This document shows, piece after piece, positions 12,145 through 23,300 of a stretch of DNA of 64,000 nt. The DNA is taken from positions 37,904,397-37,968,396 of the forward strand of contig OY804579.1 of assembly GCA_963680875.1 (NCBI GenBank). Direction: 5' to 3'. Numbering within the stretch: position 1 is the stretch's first letter; each line of letters opens with the position of its first letter. The DNA comes from Bathymodiolus brooksi (lineage: Eukaryota > Mollusca > Bivalvia > Mytilida > Modiolidae). The translations under genes and the position numbers were made by a program. A model generated the notes under the pieces. That model did no database searches. It was given only the letters and a program-made list of their open reading frames with translations, and had not been told where the DNA came from.

Positions 12145-12334
12145 GGTGGGAGTCGTTAATGAGACAGGAGATGCTTCTAGTCCGTGGTAAGTAAGTAAGT
12201 AAATTTTATTTACAGTCGGTATATATATACATAGACAACAAATCAACATGAGCCCTAAAGTGCTCTTAAACCGACTATTCAGATATAAACATAACAACTT
12301 ATGTCAAGCACTACATAAAATCATAGCAATTACA

Positions 12335-12800
12335 TTTAAGCAAACATGCAAAATAGATGTACTATTGGCAATCACAAACAGCAATCCATGTGGCAAGTGC
12401 CTCTCTAGACAGCTGTTTACAATCATCAGCAGCAAATCAGTAGCAATAAAAAGCAAAAATATGTTAAGAATAATCAAATGGAAAAACATTAAAATAAATC
12501 AAAATGAGATGCTAAAAAATATCAGAACACAAAATAATAAAATAAAACAAAGATCATATACAATGAATCATTCTATACAAGCATGCAAAATAGATGTACT
12601 GTTGGCAATCACAAACAGCAATCCATGTGGCAAGTGCCTCTCTAGACAGCTGTTTACAATCATCAGCAGCAAATCAGTAGCAATAAAAAGCAAAAATATG
12701 TTAAGAATAATCAAATGGAAAAACATTAAAATAAATCAAAATGATATGCTAAAAAAATATCAGAACACAAAATAATAAAAATAAAGCAAAGATCATATAT
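12335..12800. repeat. two-unit direct repeat, about 240 bp each
   Basis: The block beginning 'CATGCAAAATAGATGTACTA' near 12345 recurs near 12583 almost unchanged, including 'CCATGTGGCAAGTGCCTCTC' and 'AAAACATTAAAATAAATCAA'. A 175-codon open frame spans both copies, but its protein simply repeats itself and resembles no family, so I treat the region as non-coding. Confidence 0.7.
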
Positions 12801-13039
12801 AACAAGAAGCTGAAAGCAGAACTAAATGCATGTGGAACAGTGACATTTCGAGCCATCCCAGGATTGAATCAAGTTTCTGAACTGGGAGAAGCCGTTTTCC
12901 CTCCTGCAATGATCCGGAAGGCTATTCAAAATCATTTATAAAAGTAGAGGTACTTGGTCTCACTCCTGGATTTTTTTGGAGGTTCGTGTTGTCCAATCTT
13001 TTTGCTATGTTATTTATTTCATTTTAAATATTTATAAGC

Positions 13040-13202
13040 GCATCATTTCACTAAGAGGGTATGCTTGGACACACAGAGCTAGCTTGATCCCGCCACTTTT
13101 TTGTTGAAGTACCTGTACCAAAACAGGAAAGTGAGCGGTCATGTATTTGTGTGCTACGGTGTCGATTTGGTTCTTTCTACGATTTTGAAAAAAAATGATT
13201 TT
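13040..13202 (+). repeat. dispersed repeat, 'CACTAAGAGGGTA' family
   Basis: Same family as 527-700 and 41385-41575: 'TTCACTAAGAGGGTATGC', 'CCGCCACTTTTTTGTTGAAG', 'GATTTTGGAATTGCTC'. Its terminal text is the seed of the adjoining satellite. Confidence 0.6.
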
Positions 13203-13675
13203 GGAATTGCTCAAACAGTGCGGTATTTTTAGAATTGCTCAAACATGTGGTATTTTTAGAATTGCTCAGACAGTGTGGTATTTTTAGAATTGCCCAGACA
13301 GTGTGATATTTTTAGAATTGCTCAGACAGTGTGGTATTTTTAGAATTGCTCAGACAGTGTGGTATTTTTAGAATTGCTCAGACAGTGTGGTATTTTAGAA
13401 TTGCTCAGACAGTGTGGTATTTTTAGAATTGCTCAGACAGTGTGGTATTTTTAGAATTGCTCAGACAGTGTGGTATTTTAGAATTGCTCAGACAGTGTGG
13501 TATTTTTAGAATTGCTCAGACAGTGTGGTATTTTTAGAATTGCTCAGACAGTGTGGTATTTTAGAATTGCTCAGACAGTGTGGTATTTTTAGAATTGCTC
13601 AGACAGTGTGGTATTTTTAGAATTGCTCAGACAGTGTGGTATTTTTAGAATTGCTCAGACAGTATGGTATTTTTG
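13203..13675 (+). repeat. 28-bp tandem satellite, 17 units
   Basis: Seventeen consecutive copies of a 28-bp unit ('GAATTGCTCAGACAGTGTGG' plus 'TATTTTTA'); some units are 26 bp from loss of two T. The outermost units are most diverged and the central ones nearly identical, as expected for expansion by unequal exchange. Confidence 0.95.
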
Positions 13676-14865
13676 TTTTTGTTTTTCATTTTATCATAGT
13701 AAAATCACGTAAATCTTTGGCTAAGAATACTATTATAAAAATAAAACACACAATGGCAATAACATTTATATAATTTAAAATGGTAATTACTGACAATAAA
13801 TGATATTTTAGTAAATATATACAAATGAAAATGGTATTTTATAAATATACACAAATAAAAGTGGCATTTTGAAATGTCTTTAAATGAAAAAAAAAAGATT
13901 AAAAACATAAAAAATCAGAATTAAATAAAGTGGTATTTTAAAATACATGCAAATAAAAGATATAAATACACAGTATAAATAATACAAATAAATAATATGC
14001 TACATTAAATTACAAAAATATAATTAAAATAACCCTATTTTTTGTGTAAAAAAAAAACTTGGAACCCAGAGGTGCAGTTGAGTATTACGATGTACTCATT
14101 GTTTGGGACTGGTGGTTCTTTTCGTTTTCTAATAGGATTATTGATTGGAACAGCTTCATAGTGTTCATCTTCATTTAAGATTGTAAACAACTTGAACATT
14201 TGCGTTAGCAGAAGACAAAAGAAAGCACGAGTTATGTCCCTTAGATCATCTGTACAATATAGAAAAATACTACGACTTTCGGTTGTACAATACGGACAAA
14301 AATGTCATAAATGAACGCTTCTCATTAGTTTAAGATTATAGCTATATAATAATGATACATATTGAATAGGGTATAAAGATTGGTGCTAGTTTCTACGCTA
14401 TTGGGTACACCTTCTCCGAAAGCAAAATCTGCTAACTCTATGTATCGAATCAAACAGGGGTTGATGGATTACCTTATCGAAAATATTGCCTAGAAACGGG
14501 TCATCAACAATCACTCATATCAAACTGTAACTCATCGCAAGTAGCTTGGCACTCCGCAAGCACGGAACATTTATTAGCATTCATCATACGGACGAGTTTG
14601 AATTTGATTTGTCCTGTGTAATTAGGGGACGTCTCGTTCAGAGGGGTGGTATCCCACACAGGAGAATCTTGGACATATTTCTACAACCCGGCAGACCCTG
14701 TTTACTATATATTCTTGTTGTCCATTGGTATTTCAAATTTCAATACATGCAGATCACCCTTTGTCTAAAATATTTACTATTTTAAAATATTGTTCTCGAA
14801 ATTAATATAACTGATGTCAAACAACAATCCATCAGTGAAACGTTTCTGTGGTATCAACCTTCATG
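13676..14865. other. AT-rich gene-free stretch
   Basis: Very AT-rich sequence with repeated 'ACAAATAAA' and 'TGGTATTTTA'-like motifs up to about 14040. No gene recognised after that. Confidence 0.4.
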
Positions 14866-15225
14866 GAGTTCCAATAAACACTAAAACCTAATGTAACACA
14901 CTGGTGAATCCTTATTTTTGCTAATTTAAAATTCCAAAAAGAAACACAGAGAAACCAAACAGAATAAAACATTGCTCCATATATGTGGTACCATTCATAG
15001 TGTATGGTGTACATAGCTTTTTGTGGAGCTTCAAATTAACTTTACTATAATAATAATAATAATAATAAATTCTTTATTTAAAGAGGATAACTCAGTTAGC
15101 AAAGAGATGCTAATCTCACCTGAGGCCCTCTGAAACTAAAATAGCTACTATAACAACAACAAAAATTAATACTGAAAAGTTCATTAGCACATATACAGAT
15201 ATTACAGTACAGGTGATCTTGGAAG

Positions 15226-15717
15226 TTAGGCATTCTCAATTTGAAATCTTAACAGATAATCTTTTACTTTGGTTTTGAAATATATTTCACTGTTTAAACT
15301 TTTAATGTTGGATGGGAGAGAATTCCATATATCTGTGCCAAAGTGTAGAAAAGTTCTTTTAAAATATTCACTTTTTGGACGTGGAACTTTTAAATTATTT
15401 GATGTTACAGATCTTAAGCCATAAGGACAATTTTCATTAATACTATTAAACATTGAACATAAGTATTCAGGAGCTAAGTTATTAATACATTTAAACATAA
15501 TAAGTGTTGCTTTATGGTAATTAATCCTATTATAGACTGTCAGCCATTCTAGCTTTTCAAATAACGTTTTTGACGGGGTATTAAAATCAGCTCTCTTTTG
15601 AAGTTTTAGGATTTTTTCTAAGTTTTCTTTATTTGTATTTCCCCATACGACACTACAATAGTCTATTAGTGGAAGTAGATATCCATTATAATATAGTTTT
15701 AGTCCTTCCATTGGCAA
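15226..15717 (-). pseudogene. LINE ORF2 C-terminal fragment, unit 1 (open, 163 aa)
   Basis: Non-LTR retrotransposon polymerase C-terminal region following the RT domain: 'LPLIDYCSVVWGN', 'LEKILKLQKRAD', 'HKATLIMFKCINNLAPEYL', 'LRSVTSNNLKVPRPKSEYFK', 'GTDIWNSLPSNIKSLNS'. This pattern is typical of the end of LINE ORF2. The RT catalytic region is missing, so it is a 5'-truncated fragment although the frame is open. Confidence 0.85.
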
Positions 15718-16187
15718 GTAAGTTTGGAGCCTATTCAGCAGGGCAATTCCAAAAACTAAAAACTATTGTAACACACTGATGAATCCTGATTTTTACCAAT
15801 TTAAAATTCCAAAAACAAACACAAAGAAGCCAAGCAGAATAAAACATTGCTCCATATATGGTACCACTCATAGTGTATGGTGTATATCGCTTTTGTGGAA
15901 CTTCAAATTAACTTTACTATAATAATAATAATAATAATAAATTCTTCAGGATAACTCAGTTAGCAAAGAGATGCTAATCTCACCTGAGGCCCTCTGAAAC
16001 TAAAACTACAATGTATATGTAACACATAAATCTCATACAAAAACAATCAATATAAGAAAAATAAAAAATATGGTGATGAAAAATTGACTAGAAAATAATA
16101 TTAAATGCTAATTACTAAAATCCAAAATAGCTACTATTACAACAACAAAAAATAATACTGAAAAGTTCATTGGCACATATATAGATA

Positions 16188-16703
16188 TTACAGTACAGGA
16201 GATCTTGGAAGTTGGGCATTCTCAATATGAAATCTTAACAGATAATCTTTTACTTTGGTTTTGAAACATATTTCACTGTTTAAACTTTTAATGTTGGATG
16301 GGAGAGAATTCCATATATCTGTGCCAAAGTATAGAAAAGTTCTTTTAAAATATTCACTTTTTGGACGTGGAACTTTTAAATTATTTGATGTTACAGATCT
16401 TAAGCCATAAGGACAATTTTCATTAATACTATTAAACATTGAACATAAGTATTCAGGAGCTAAGTTATTAATACATTTCAACATAGTAAGGGTTGCTTTA
16501 TGGTGATTAATCTTATTATAGACTGTCAACCATTCTAGGTTTTCAAATAACGTTTTTGACGGGGTATTAAAATCAGCTCTCTTTTGAAGTTTTAGGATTT
16601 TTTTTAAGTTTTCTTTATTTGTATTTCCCCATACGACACTACAATAGTCTATTAGTGGAAGTAGATATCCATTATAATATAGTTTTAGTCCTTCCATTGG
16701 CAA
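16188..16703 (-). pseudogene. LINE ORF2 C-terminal fragment, unit 2 (open, 171 aa)
   Basis: Almost identical to the unit at 15226-15717 and also uninterrupted, ending a few residues later. Same 'VVWGN', 'NNLAPEYL' and 'WNSLPSNIKS' landmarks. Confidence 0.85.
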
Positions 16704-17171
16704 GTAAGTTTGGAGCCTATTTAGCAGGGCAATTCCAAAAACTAAAAACTATTGTAACACACTGATGAATCCTGATTTTTACCAATTTAAAATTCCAAAA
16801 ACAAACACAGAGAAGCCAAGCAGAATAAAACATTGCTCCATATATGGTACCACTCATAGTGTATGGTGTATATCGCTTTTGTGGAGCTTCAAATTAACTT
16901 TACTATAATAATAATAATAATAATAAATTCTTCAGGATAACTCAGTTAGCAAAGAGATGCTAATCTCACCTGAGGCCCTCTGAAACTAAAACTACAATAT
17001 ATATGTAACACATAAATCTCATGCAAAAACAATCAATATAAGAAAAATAAAAAATATGGTGATGAAAAATTGACTAGAAAATAATATTAAATGCTAATTA
17101 CTAAAATCCAAAATAGCTACTATTACAACAACAAAAAATAATACTGAAAAGTTCATTGGCACATATATAGA

Positions 17172-17690
17172 TATTACAGTACAGGAGATCTTGGAAGTTG
17201 GGCATTCTCAATATGAAATCTTAACAGATAATCTTTTACTTTGGTTTTGAAACATATTTCACTGTTTAAACTTTTAATGTTGGATGGGAGAGAATTCCAT
17301 ATATCTGTGCCAAAGTATAGAAAAGTTCTTTTAAAATATTCACTTTTTGGACAATGGAACTTTTAAATTATTTGATGTTACAGATCTTAAGCCATAAGGA
17401 CAATTTTCATTAATACTATTAAACATTGAACATAAGTATTCAGGAGCTAAGTTATTAATACATTTAAACATAATAAGTGTTGCTTTATGGTAATTAATCC
17501 TATTATAGACTGTCAGCCATTCTAGCTTTTCAAATAACGTTTTTGACGGGGTATTAAAATCAGCTCTCTTTTGAAGTTTAAGGATTTTTTCTAAGTTTTC
17601 TTTATTTGTATTTCCCCATACGACACTACAATAGTCTATTAGTGGAAGGAGATATCCATTATAATAGTTTTAGTCCTTCCATTGGCAGAT
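17172..17690 (-). pseudogene. LINE ORF2 C-terminal fragment, unit 3 (frameshifted)
   Basis: Homologous to the neighbouring units but broken. One base is inserted near 17353 ('GGACAATGG' against 'GGACGTGG'), and two bases are lost near 17663 ('TAATAGTTTTAG' against 'TAATATAGTTTTAG'). Confidence 0.8.
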
Positions 17691-18161
17691 AAGTTTGGAG
17701 CCTATTCAGCAGGGCAATTCCAAAAACTAAAAACTATTGTAACACACTGATGAATCCTGATTTTTACCAATTTAAAATTCCAAAAACAAACACAGAGAAG
17801 CCAAGCAGAATAAAACATTGCTCCATATATGGTACCACTCATAGTGTATGGTGTATATCGCTTTTGTGGAGCTTCAAATTAACTTTACTATAATAATAAT
17901 AATAATAATAATAAATTCTTCAGGATAACTCAGTTAGCAAAGAGATGCTAATCTCACCTGAGGCCCTCTGAAACTAAAACTACAATGTATATGTAACACA
18001 TAAATCTCATACAAAAACAATCAATATAAGAAAAATAAAAAATATGGTGATGAAAAATTGACTAGAAAATAATATTAAATGCTAATTACTAAAATCCAAA
18101 ATAGCTACTATTACAACAACAAAAAATAATACTGAAAAGTTCATTGGCACATATATAGATA

Positions 18162-18670
18162 TTACAGTACAGGAGATCTTGGAAGATGGGCATTCTCAAT
18201 ATGAAATCTTAACAGATAATCTTTTACTTTGGTTTTGAAACATATTTCACTGTTTAAACTTTTAATGTTGAATGGGAGAGAATTCCATATATCTGTGCCA
18301 AAGTGTAGAAAAGTTCTTTTAAAATATTCACTTTTTGGACGTGGAACTTTTAAATTATTTGATGTTACAGATCTTAAGCCATAAGGACAATTTTCATTAA
18401 TACTATTAAACATTGAACATAAGAATTCAGGAGCTAAGTTATTAATACATTTCAACATAATAAGGGTTGCTTTATGGTAATTAATCCTGTTATAGACTGT
18501 CGGCCATTCTAGCTTTTCAAATAACGTTTTTGACGGGGTATTAAAATCAGCTCTCTTGAAGTTTTAGGATTTTTTCAAAGTCTACTTTATTTGTATTTCC
18601 CCATAAGACACTACAATAGTCTATTAGTGGAAGTAGATATCCATTATAATATAGTTTTAGTCCTTCCATT
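18162..18670 (-). pseudogene. LINE ORF2 C-terminal fragment, unit 4 (frameshifted)
   Basis: The last 98 codons (18162-18458) remain open. Upstream, two bases are missing near 18556 ('CTCTCTTGAAG' against 'CTCTCTTTTGAAG'), breaking the frame. Confidence 0.8.
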
Positions 18671-18940
18671 GGCAAGTAAGTTTGGAGCCTATTTAGCAGG
18701 GCAATTCCAAAAACTAAAAACTATTGTAACACACTGATGAATCCTGATTTTTACCAATTTAAAATTCCAAAAACAAACACAGAGAAGCCAAGCAGAATAA
18801 AACATTGCTCCATATATGGTACCACTCATAGTGTATGGTGTACATTGCTTTTGTGGAGCTTCAAATTAACTTTACTATAATAATGATAATAATAATAAAT
18901 TCTTCAGGATAACTCTGAAACTAAAACTACAAAGCACATT

Positions 18941-19189
18941 ATGATGAGTCATCGTCTGCTGATGACATCCGTCAATATGTCAACAATAGTAAATTCACCG
19001 TTAAAAATAGGACTTAAAGTGGAACACGAGGGAGCCTATTACAAAATAATCAACTTTTACAGACAACAGAACTTTGTTAATCAATACACCATAAAATGTT
19101 TAAGCACTGGGAAGACCAAAAGAGTGCTTAGATATCAAATCTGTGATGCAGAGATTAGTTCTATGTTCTCTGCAGTGGTATCACCTTGA
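18941..19189 (+). CDS. hypothetical 82-codon ORF inside a LINE-flanked insert
   Basis: ATG to TGA open frame, 82 residues, of unknown function. The middle reads like real protein ('KIGLKVEHEGAYYKIINFY', then 'QYTIKCLSTGKTKRVLRYQ') rather than random translation. It lies in unique sequence (about 18918-19316) between LINE-related blocks, so it may belong to a mobile element. No splice or promoter evidence supports expression. Confidence 0.25.
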   Translation: MMSHRLLMTSVNMSTIVNSPLKIGLKVEHEGAYYKIINFYRQQNFVNQYTIKCLSTGKTKRVLRYQICDAEISSMFSAVVSP

Positions 19190-19316
19190 CCGCCTCGAAT
19201 TTTAAAATTACCGTATTTGTCCTATTAGAATCGAAATGATTCATTCATGAATATAATGCCTACCCATATTTGAATAACAATAAAGTATGGCCGGCATTAA
19301 TTATTTCTTAATTATA

Positions 19317-19747
19317 ATATAGTGTTAGTCCTTCCATTGGCAAGTAAGTTTTGAGCCTATTTAGCAGGGCAATTCTAGATGAGAAAACTGAACATATGTT
19401 GTCTACCTGGGAAGTTCAATTTAGACTTTTATCAAGGTGCGCTCCCAGAAGTTTATGTGTATCTACATTAATTAGACACTCGTCATCATGAAGTAATGAT
19501 AGTTTGCGGGAGAACCCCATTAACATAGTTTTTGTTTTCTTGGCATTTAAAGCCATATATCATTATTTTTACACCAATTTTTAACCTGTACTAGGTCATT
19601 TTGAAATTTGTTGTTAATTATATGTACAGACTCATTTGATGTATGAATAGTAGTATCATCAGCATATAGCTCTAAAATAGTTTCATGTAAGTAGAGGGGT
19701 AGATCGTTTACATATAATAAAAATAATAAGGGACCTAATACTATGTC
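19317..19747 (-). pseudogene. LINE reverse transcriptase fragment with YADD motif
   Basis: On the minus strand: 'LGPLLFLLYVNDLPLYL', then 'ILELYADDTTIHT' (the YADD catalytic motif of non-LTR RT), 'VQVKNWCKNNDIWLNAKKTK', and after about 100 more residues the 'LPMEGL' region also found at the 5' end of the neighbouring array units. It is therefore the same LINE family but a longer piece. It ends abruptly against the SINE at 19772. Confidence 0.85.
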
Positions 19748-19771
19748 AATTATAACAATAAAATGGCGAAG

Positions 19772-20025
19772 GGCCGTCGACGTCGTGATGATCGTGCTCG
19801 CATAGTAGTTGGATTTACAACTACATTTGCAATCAGTGACTTTCACCACTAAAATTGTGAGTTCATGTAGAGGTGTACTCGATACAACATTATGTGATAC
19901 AGTTTGTCCATGACTTGTGACAGGTCGGTGGTTTTCTCCGGGTACTCCGGTCTCCCCCAATAAAACTTACCACCACGATATAACTGAAATATTGTTGAAA
20001 GTGGCGTTCAGCGCCATAAACCAAA
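19772..20025 (+). repeat. tRNA-headed SINE (plus orientation)
   Basis: Head 'GTAGTTGGATTTACAACTAC', core 'GGTTTTCTCCGGGTACTCCG', tail 'TGAAATATTGTTGAAAGTGG'. It lies 87 bp downstream of receptor gene A's stop codon and is antisense to that gene. Confidence 0.8.
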
Positions 20026-20111
20026 CCTAATCAATAAATCTATAGAGTCGAAAATATGTTTACTTTTGTGAGGTTTTCGTGTAAAATTCTCATGTGTATG
20101 GGTTAGTATAA

Positions 20112-20382
20112 TTAAATTAGATTAGACATGTGGTCATAGATGTTTTCTTTGTCAGCTGTATGTTGTTGCTGGTAGATCACTTGATCATAACCTTCTCCTT
20201 CGTTCTCTTTTCCAGCTGGTTCGTTGTTTATTGGATCAGAGTAAGCTCCTGCTAATGAATATGCAGAACACCCACGTGCCACAGCAGCCTCGTTTTCCTT
20301 CATAGGTCCAATGATACTCGTCATTTTATCAAGTGCGTGTTGTTTCCTGATTATGTCTTCAATTTTATTCAGCTTTCTCACA
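20112..20382 (-). CDS. gene A exon 9: cytoplasmic tail
   Basis: Acceptor 'TTATTTCTAAAG' precedes 20382; the first base completes an Arg codon (phase 2) from exon 8. It encodes 89 residues and a stop. A basic juxtamembrane start ('[14 protein letters not shown]') is followed by tyrosine motifs YSLA, YSDP, YDQV, YQQQ and YDHM. By known SH2 preferences, YxxP suits Crk/Nck-type adaptors, YxxQ STAT3-like and YxxM PI3-kinase p85; actual phosphorylation is inferred. The spacing does not fit a canonical ITAM. Confidence 0.8.
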
Positions 20383-23300
20383 CTTTAGAAATAATTAGAA
20401 TAAATGAATGTGTTGTATGCTGTAAGAAAAAGCGATGAAACGAATCAATTACTGAGAAATGGACAAGATAATAAAAATAGATGTGATGCCATGGATGGCA
20501 TTACGTACGTTTCGGTTGATCTTGCGACCCATAATGTTAGTTAAGATTTCCTGTAAAAAAAATAAAGTAATTACTTTTTGGAATACATGAAATAAACACA
20601 GGCATGACTGTAACCTTATTTCATTTTACCATGGTAGTATGTAATATCTAATGATAAAAACAAGAAAAACAAAATCACAATTTAGAAACAACACACCTTA
20701 AACAGTAAAATAATATATTACAAAAAAGAAATGAGCCCAGATGAATGGAATATTATATGGTAATAAATATGGAGATATAACATTTAGTGCCCACGATGTG
20801 TTTCTGGAATAACCCTCATCAGTCAAAATAATGGGAATACAAATAATTAACATGTGTTTTTTTATTTGTAATTTTTGGAATAGTTAAGCTTTTTTAAATG
20901 TTATACAAGTTCCAAATTGCAAATAAAGTACTACATTTTGGCTTACACGGGTTGTATATTACAATAACTCAAAGCACTGACTTATTCCGTAATTATACAT
21001 GTCGACTTCTACAATCGTCTTGAGGCGAATCCATGCAGTCGAAATCATGATATCAAACTCGAAGGGTATGGGACACAACCGGTTTCATCCAGATCTTTAA
21101 CCCCCACCAAATATTTGGTTTCAGCACCTAGATTCATTTGATTCGTGGCCTCGTCAGGACCTGAATCTATTTTGTTCCTGTTCCAATCGTGGACATGAAC
21201 TTAGTTCGTTTCTATCCTATCATTCCAAATATTGACTCTAGCTGATATAATGTCCGCGTGTCTTTTTCTTTTATTTAATAAAATTAGTATTCCTTATTTG
21301 GGTACACAGTGATCTAATTGGTCTACCAAGATAGATAGCACCAAAACCGATCAAATTTGACAAAAAGCTATCAATATCTTTTTTTAATTATACAGTATAT
21401 TAAGTTGCAATTTTCACATGAAACTCAATATATCAGCTAGAAACTGAATACTCTAGAATTTCTAGTCTAACATTTGAACACTTCTAGGTTTCATGGTGAA
21501 ATTCAAACTTACGTGTATTTCTTAATATAGTAAGTTATAATTAAGTAGAAAAATGATGTACATCTAATGTAGCTCTAAAAGGAGGATATGCCACTAAAGG
21601 AGCAGGAGCTCCTTCCCCTTCCGAAGTTCACCCCCGGTTTTTAGTGAGGTTCATGTTACTCGATCTTTAGTTTCATGTGTATGTTATGTAGATCGTTGTT
21701 TGTCATTTTGTACTTTTTCTTTTGTTCACTGTGTAGTCTGTCCTTCCTGATTTACTGATTCTGATTACCCCTTTGGCATCTTCTTCATATGCACAATCTA
21801 AGAAATATGTTTTATTAACTTGACACGAATTCGTGTATTTTGTTTTTGTTTTTGTTGTTTTACTTATCAAAGGTTTCATTTCATGTTAAAGAGACAAGAG
21901 CTATTGAAATGACTCACCGATTATATTTGACACCGACAAATGCCACTACAGCAGCCAAGACAACACCACAGCCTACACCAACAATAACAATAACATACAT
22001 CTGTTCTAAAATGAAATATAACAATAGGAAATCAATAGATTGATTGTTAATTACTGTACGTCCAGCAGCAAATAGTTTATTCATATTCAATACTACAGTA
22101 TAAAACCAAGAAAATTATTATTCTCCAGTAATTTAGAAGTTCACATCAACATATACTACAATGTATAACTACCGTATAACCGGTATTTTCTGCGGCTATC
22201 TAATTTCTGCTGTATTCTGCGGTCAACTCCTGACCGCAGAAATTAGAATAGCAGAATATTATATGCTGGAAAAACAATTTGTTTTGCATCCTGTGACACA
22301 ATCAATTTTTTTTCGGAGGCAAGATTTTCAAACCTCGGGGGAAAAAACAGCAGAAAATAAATGTCTTTTTTTTTTTGGCCCAAAACCACAGAACTTTCAC
22401 ACAGAAGAAATTACCAGCTTTACGGTATATATTACATTACACCTTCATTTGCTATATGTATTCTAAAGGTGGCTAGAGATGTTTCATGTTGCCGCAAAAC
22501 TGACCACCATGGTCACTAAAACAGTGTTGAAGTGGACATTAAAAATAAAAACATGCAATATAATATTTAACATTCACTGTACTATGGAATATATTTGTCA
22601 TATCCAGTTAACTACGGTCATTTGTAAAAATAAAATTATAAAAATAGAAACCAATGAGGTTGTATAGCTATCTACCAGTAATCGCTAGCTCATATTAAAC
22701 GAATGCGAAATTATACGAGTTCACCATTGTGAGATTTTGAGAAATTCCGTCTTGTACCGAGTAGAGCGCATCGGAGCGAGGCCAAAATATGTAGACTTTC
22801 TCACAATGATAATGACAAAAGGGTATGTAAAATAAAATGAAACACAAAACATATAGCTTTGTCTGAAGAGTTCCAAAGTCTGATCGAAAACGGTAGAAAT
22901 AATTTCAAAATTGATACCTCTAACACATATATACATGACCGGTTTCTCTATCTCGGATGATACAGGCATTCCATAAAGCGTTGCAGGGTTAAGCAGAAAT
23001 TGGTAAATCGAAGAAGAACAGACAACACAATGACCAAAAGAAAAAGGACAACAGGACAAACAACGATCTACAAAACACTACAAAGAAAACAAAACTAATG
23101 ATCGAGTGACACGAATCCCACTAAAACCGGGGATGAACTCAGATGCTTCGGAAGGGTAAGCAGTTCCTCTTCCACTAGTGACACCGTTGTGCTACTCTAG
23201 TTACAAACCCGGTGATAAGTCATGAATGAGGAAATGACTAGGAAGTGTTTACGACAAGTGGAACATATCCGTTGTTGCACTAAATAATGGTGCTGAGACT

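Larger units (their letters stand above)
14866..18917 (-). repeat. tandem array of 5'-truncated LINE 3' ends plus flank, about 0.98 kb period
   Basis: Each unit holds, on the minus strand, about 190 bp of flank ('TTTTGGAATTTTAAATTGGT' region), the last part of a LINE ORF, a 3' UTR and a (TTA)n tail. Equivalent landmarks fall near 15770, 16755, 17740 and 18725, with a first, shorter flank copy at about 14895. The (TTA)n microsatellites lie near 15046, 15916, 16905, 17890 and 18877. Because flank and LINE are amplified together, this is tandem duplication of one insertion locus rather than repeated insertion. Confidence 0.85.

Noticed and set aside
12248..12775. 175-codon open frame
   Set aside because: It spans a duplicated ~240-bp repeat, so the protein is the same low-complexity text twice. 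It has no family resemblance and the reverse frame is also open in part.
13203..13675. CRISPR-like array
   Set aside because: The repeats are directly adjacent with no unique spacers, and the genome is eukaryotic; it is a satellite.
22161..22466. 101-codon plus-strand open frame
   Set aside because: It lies in gene A intron 7 with a local inverted repeat ('TTCTGCGGTCAACTCC' / 'TGACCGCAGAAATTAG'). No family match, and antisense to the gene.
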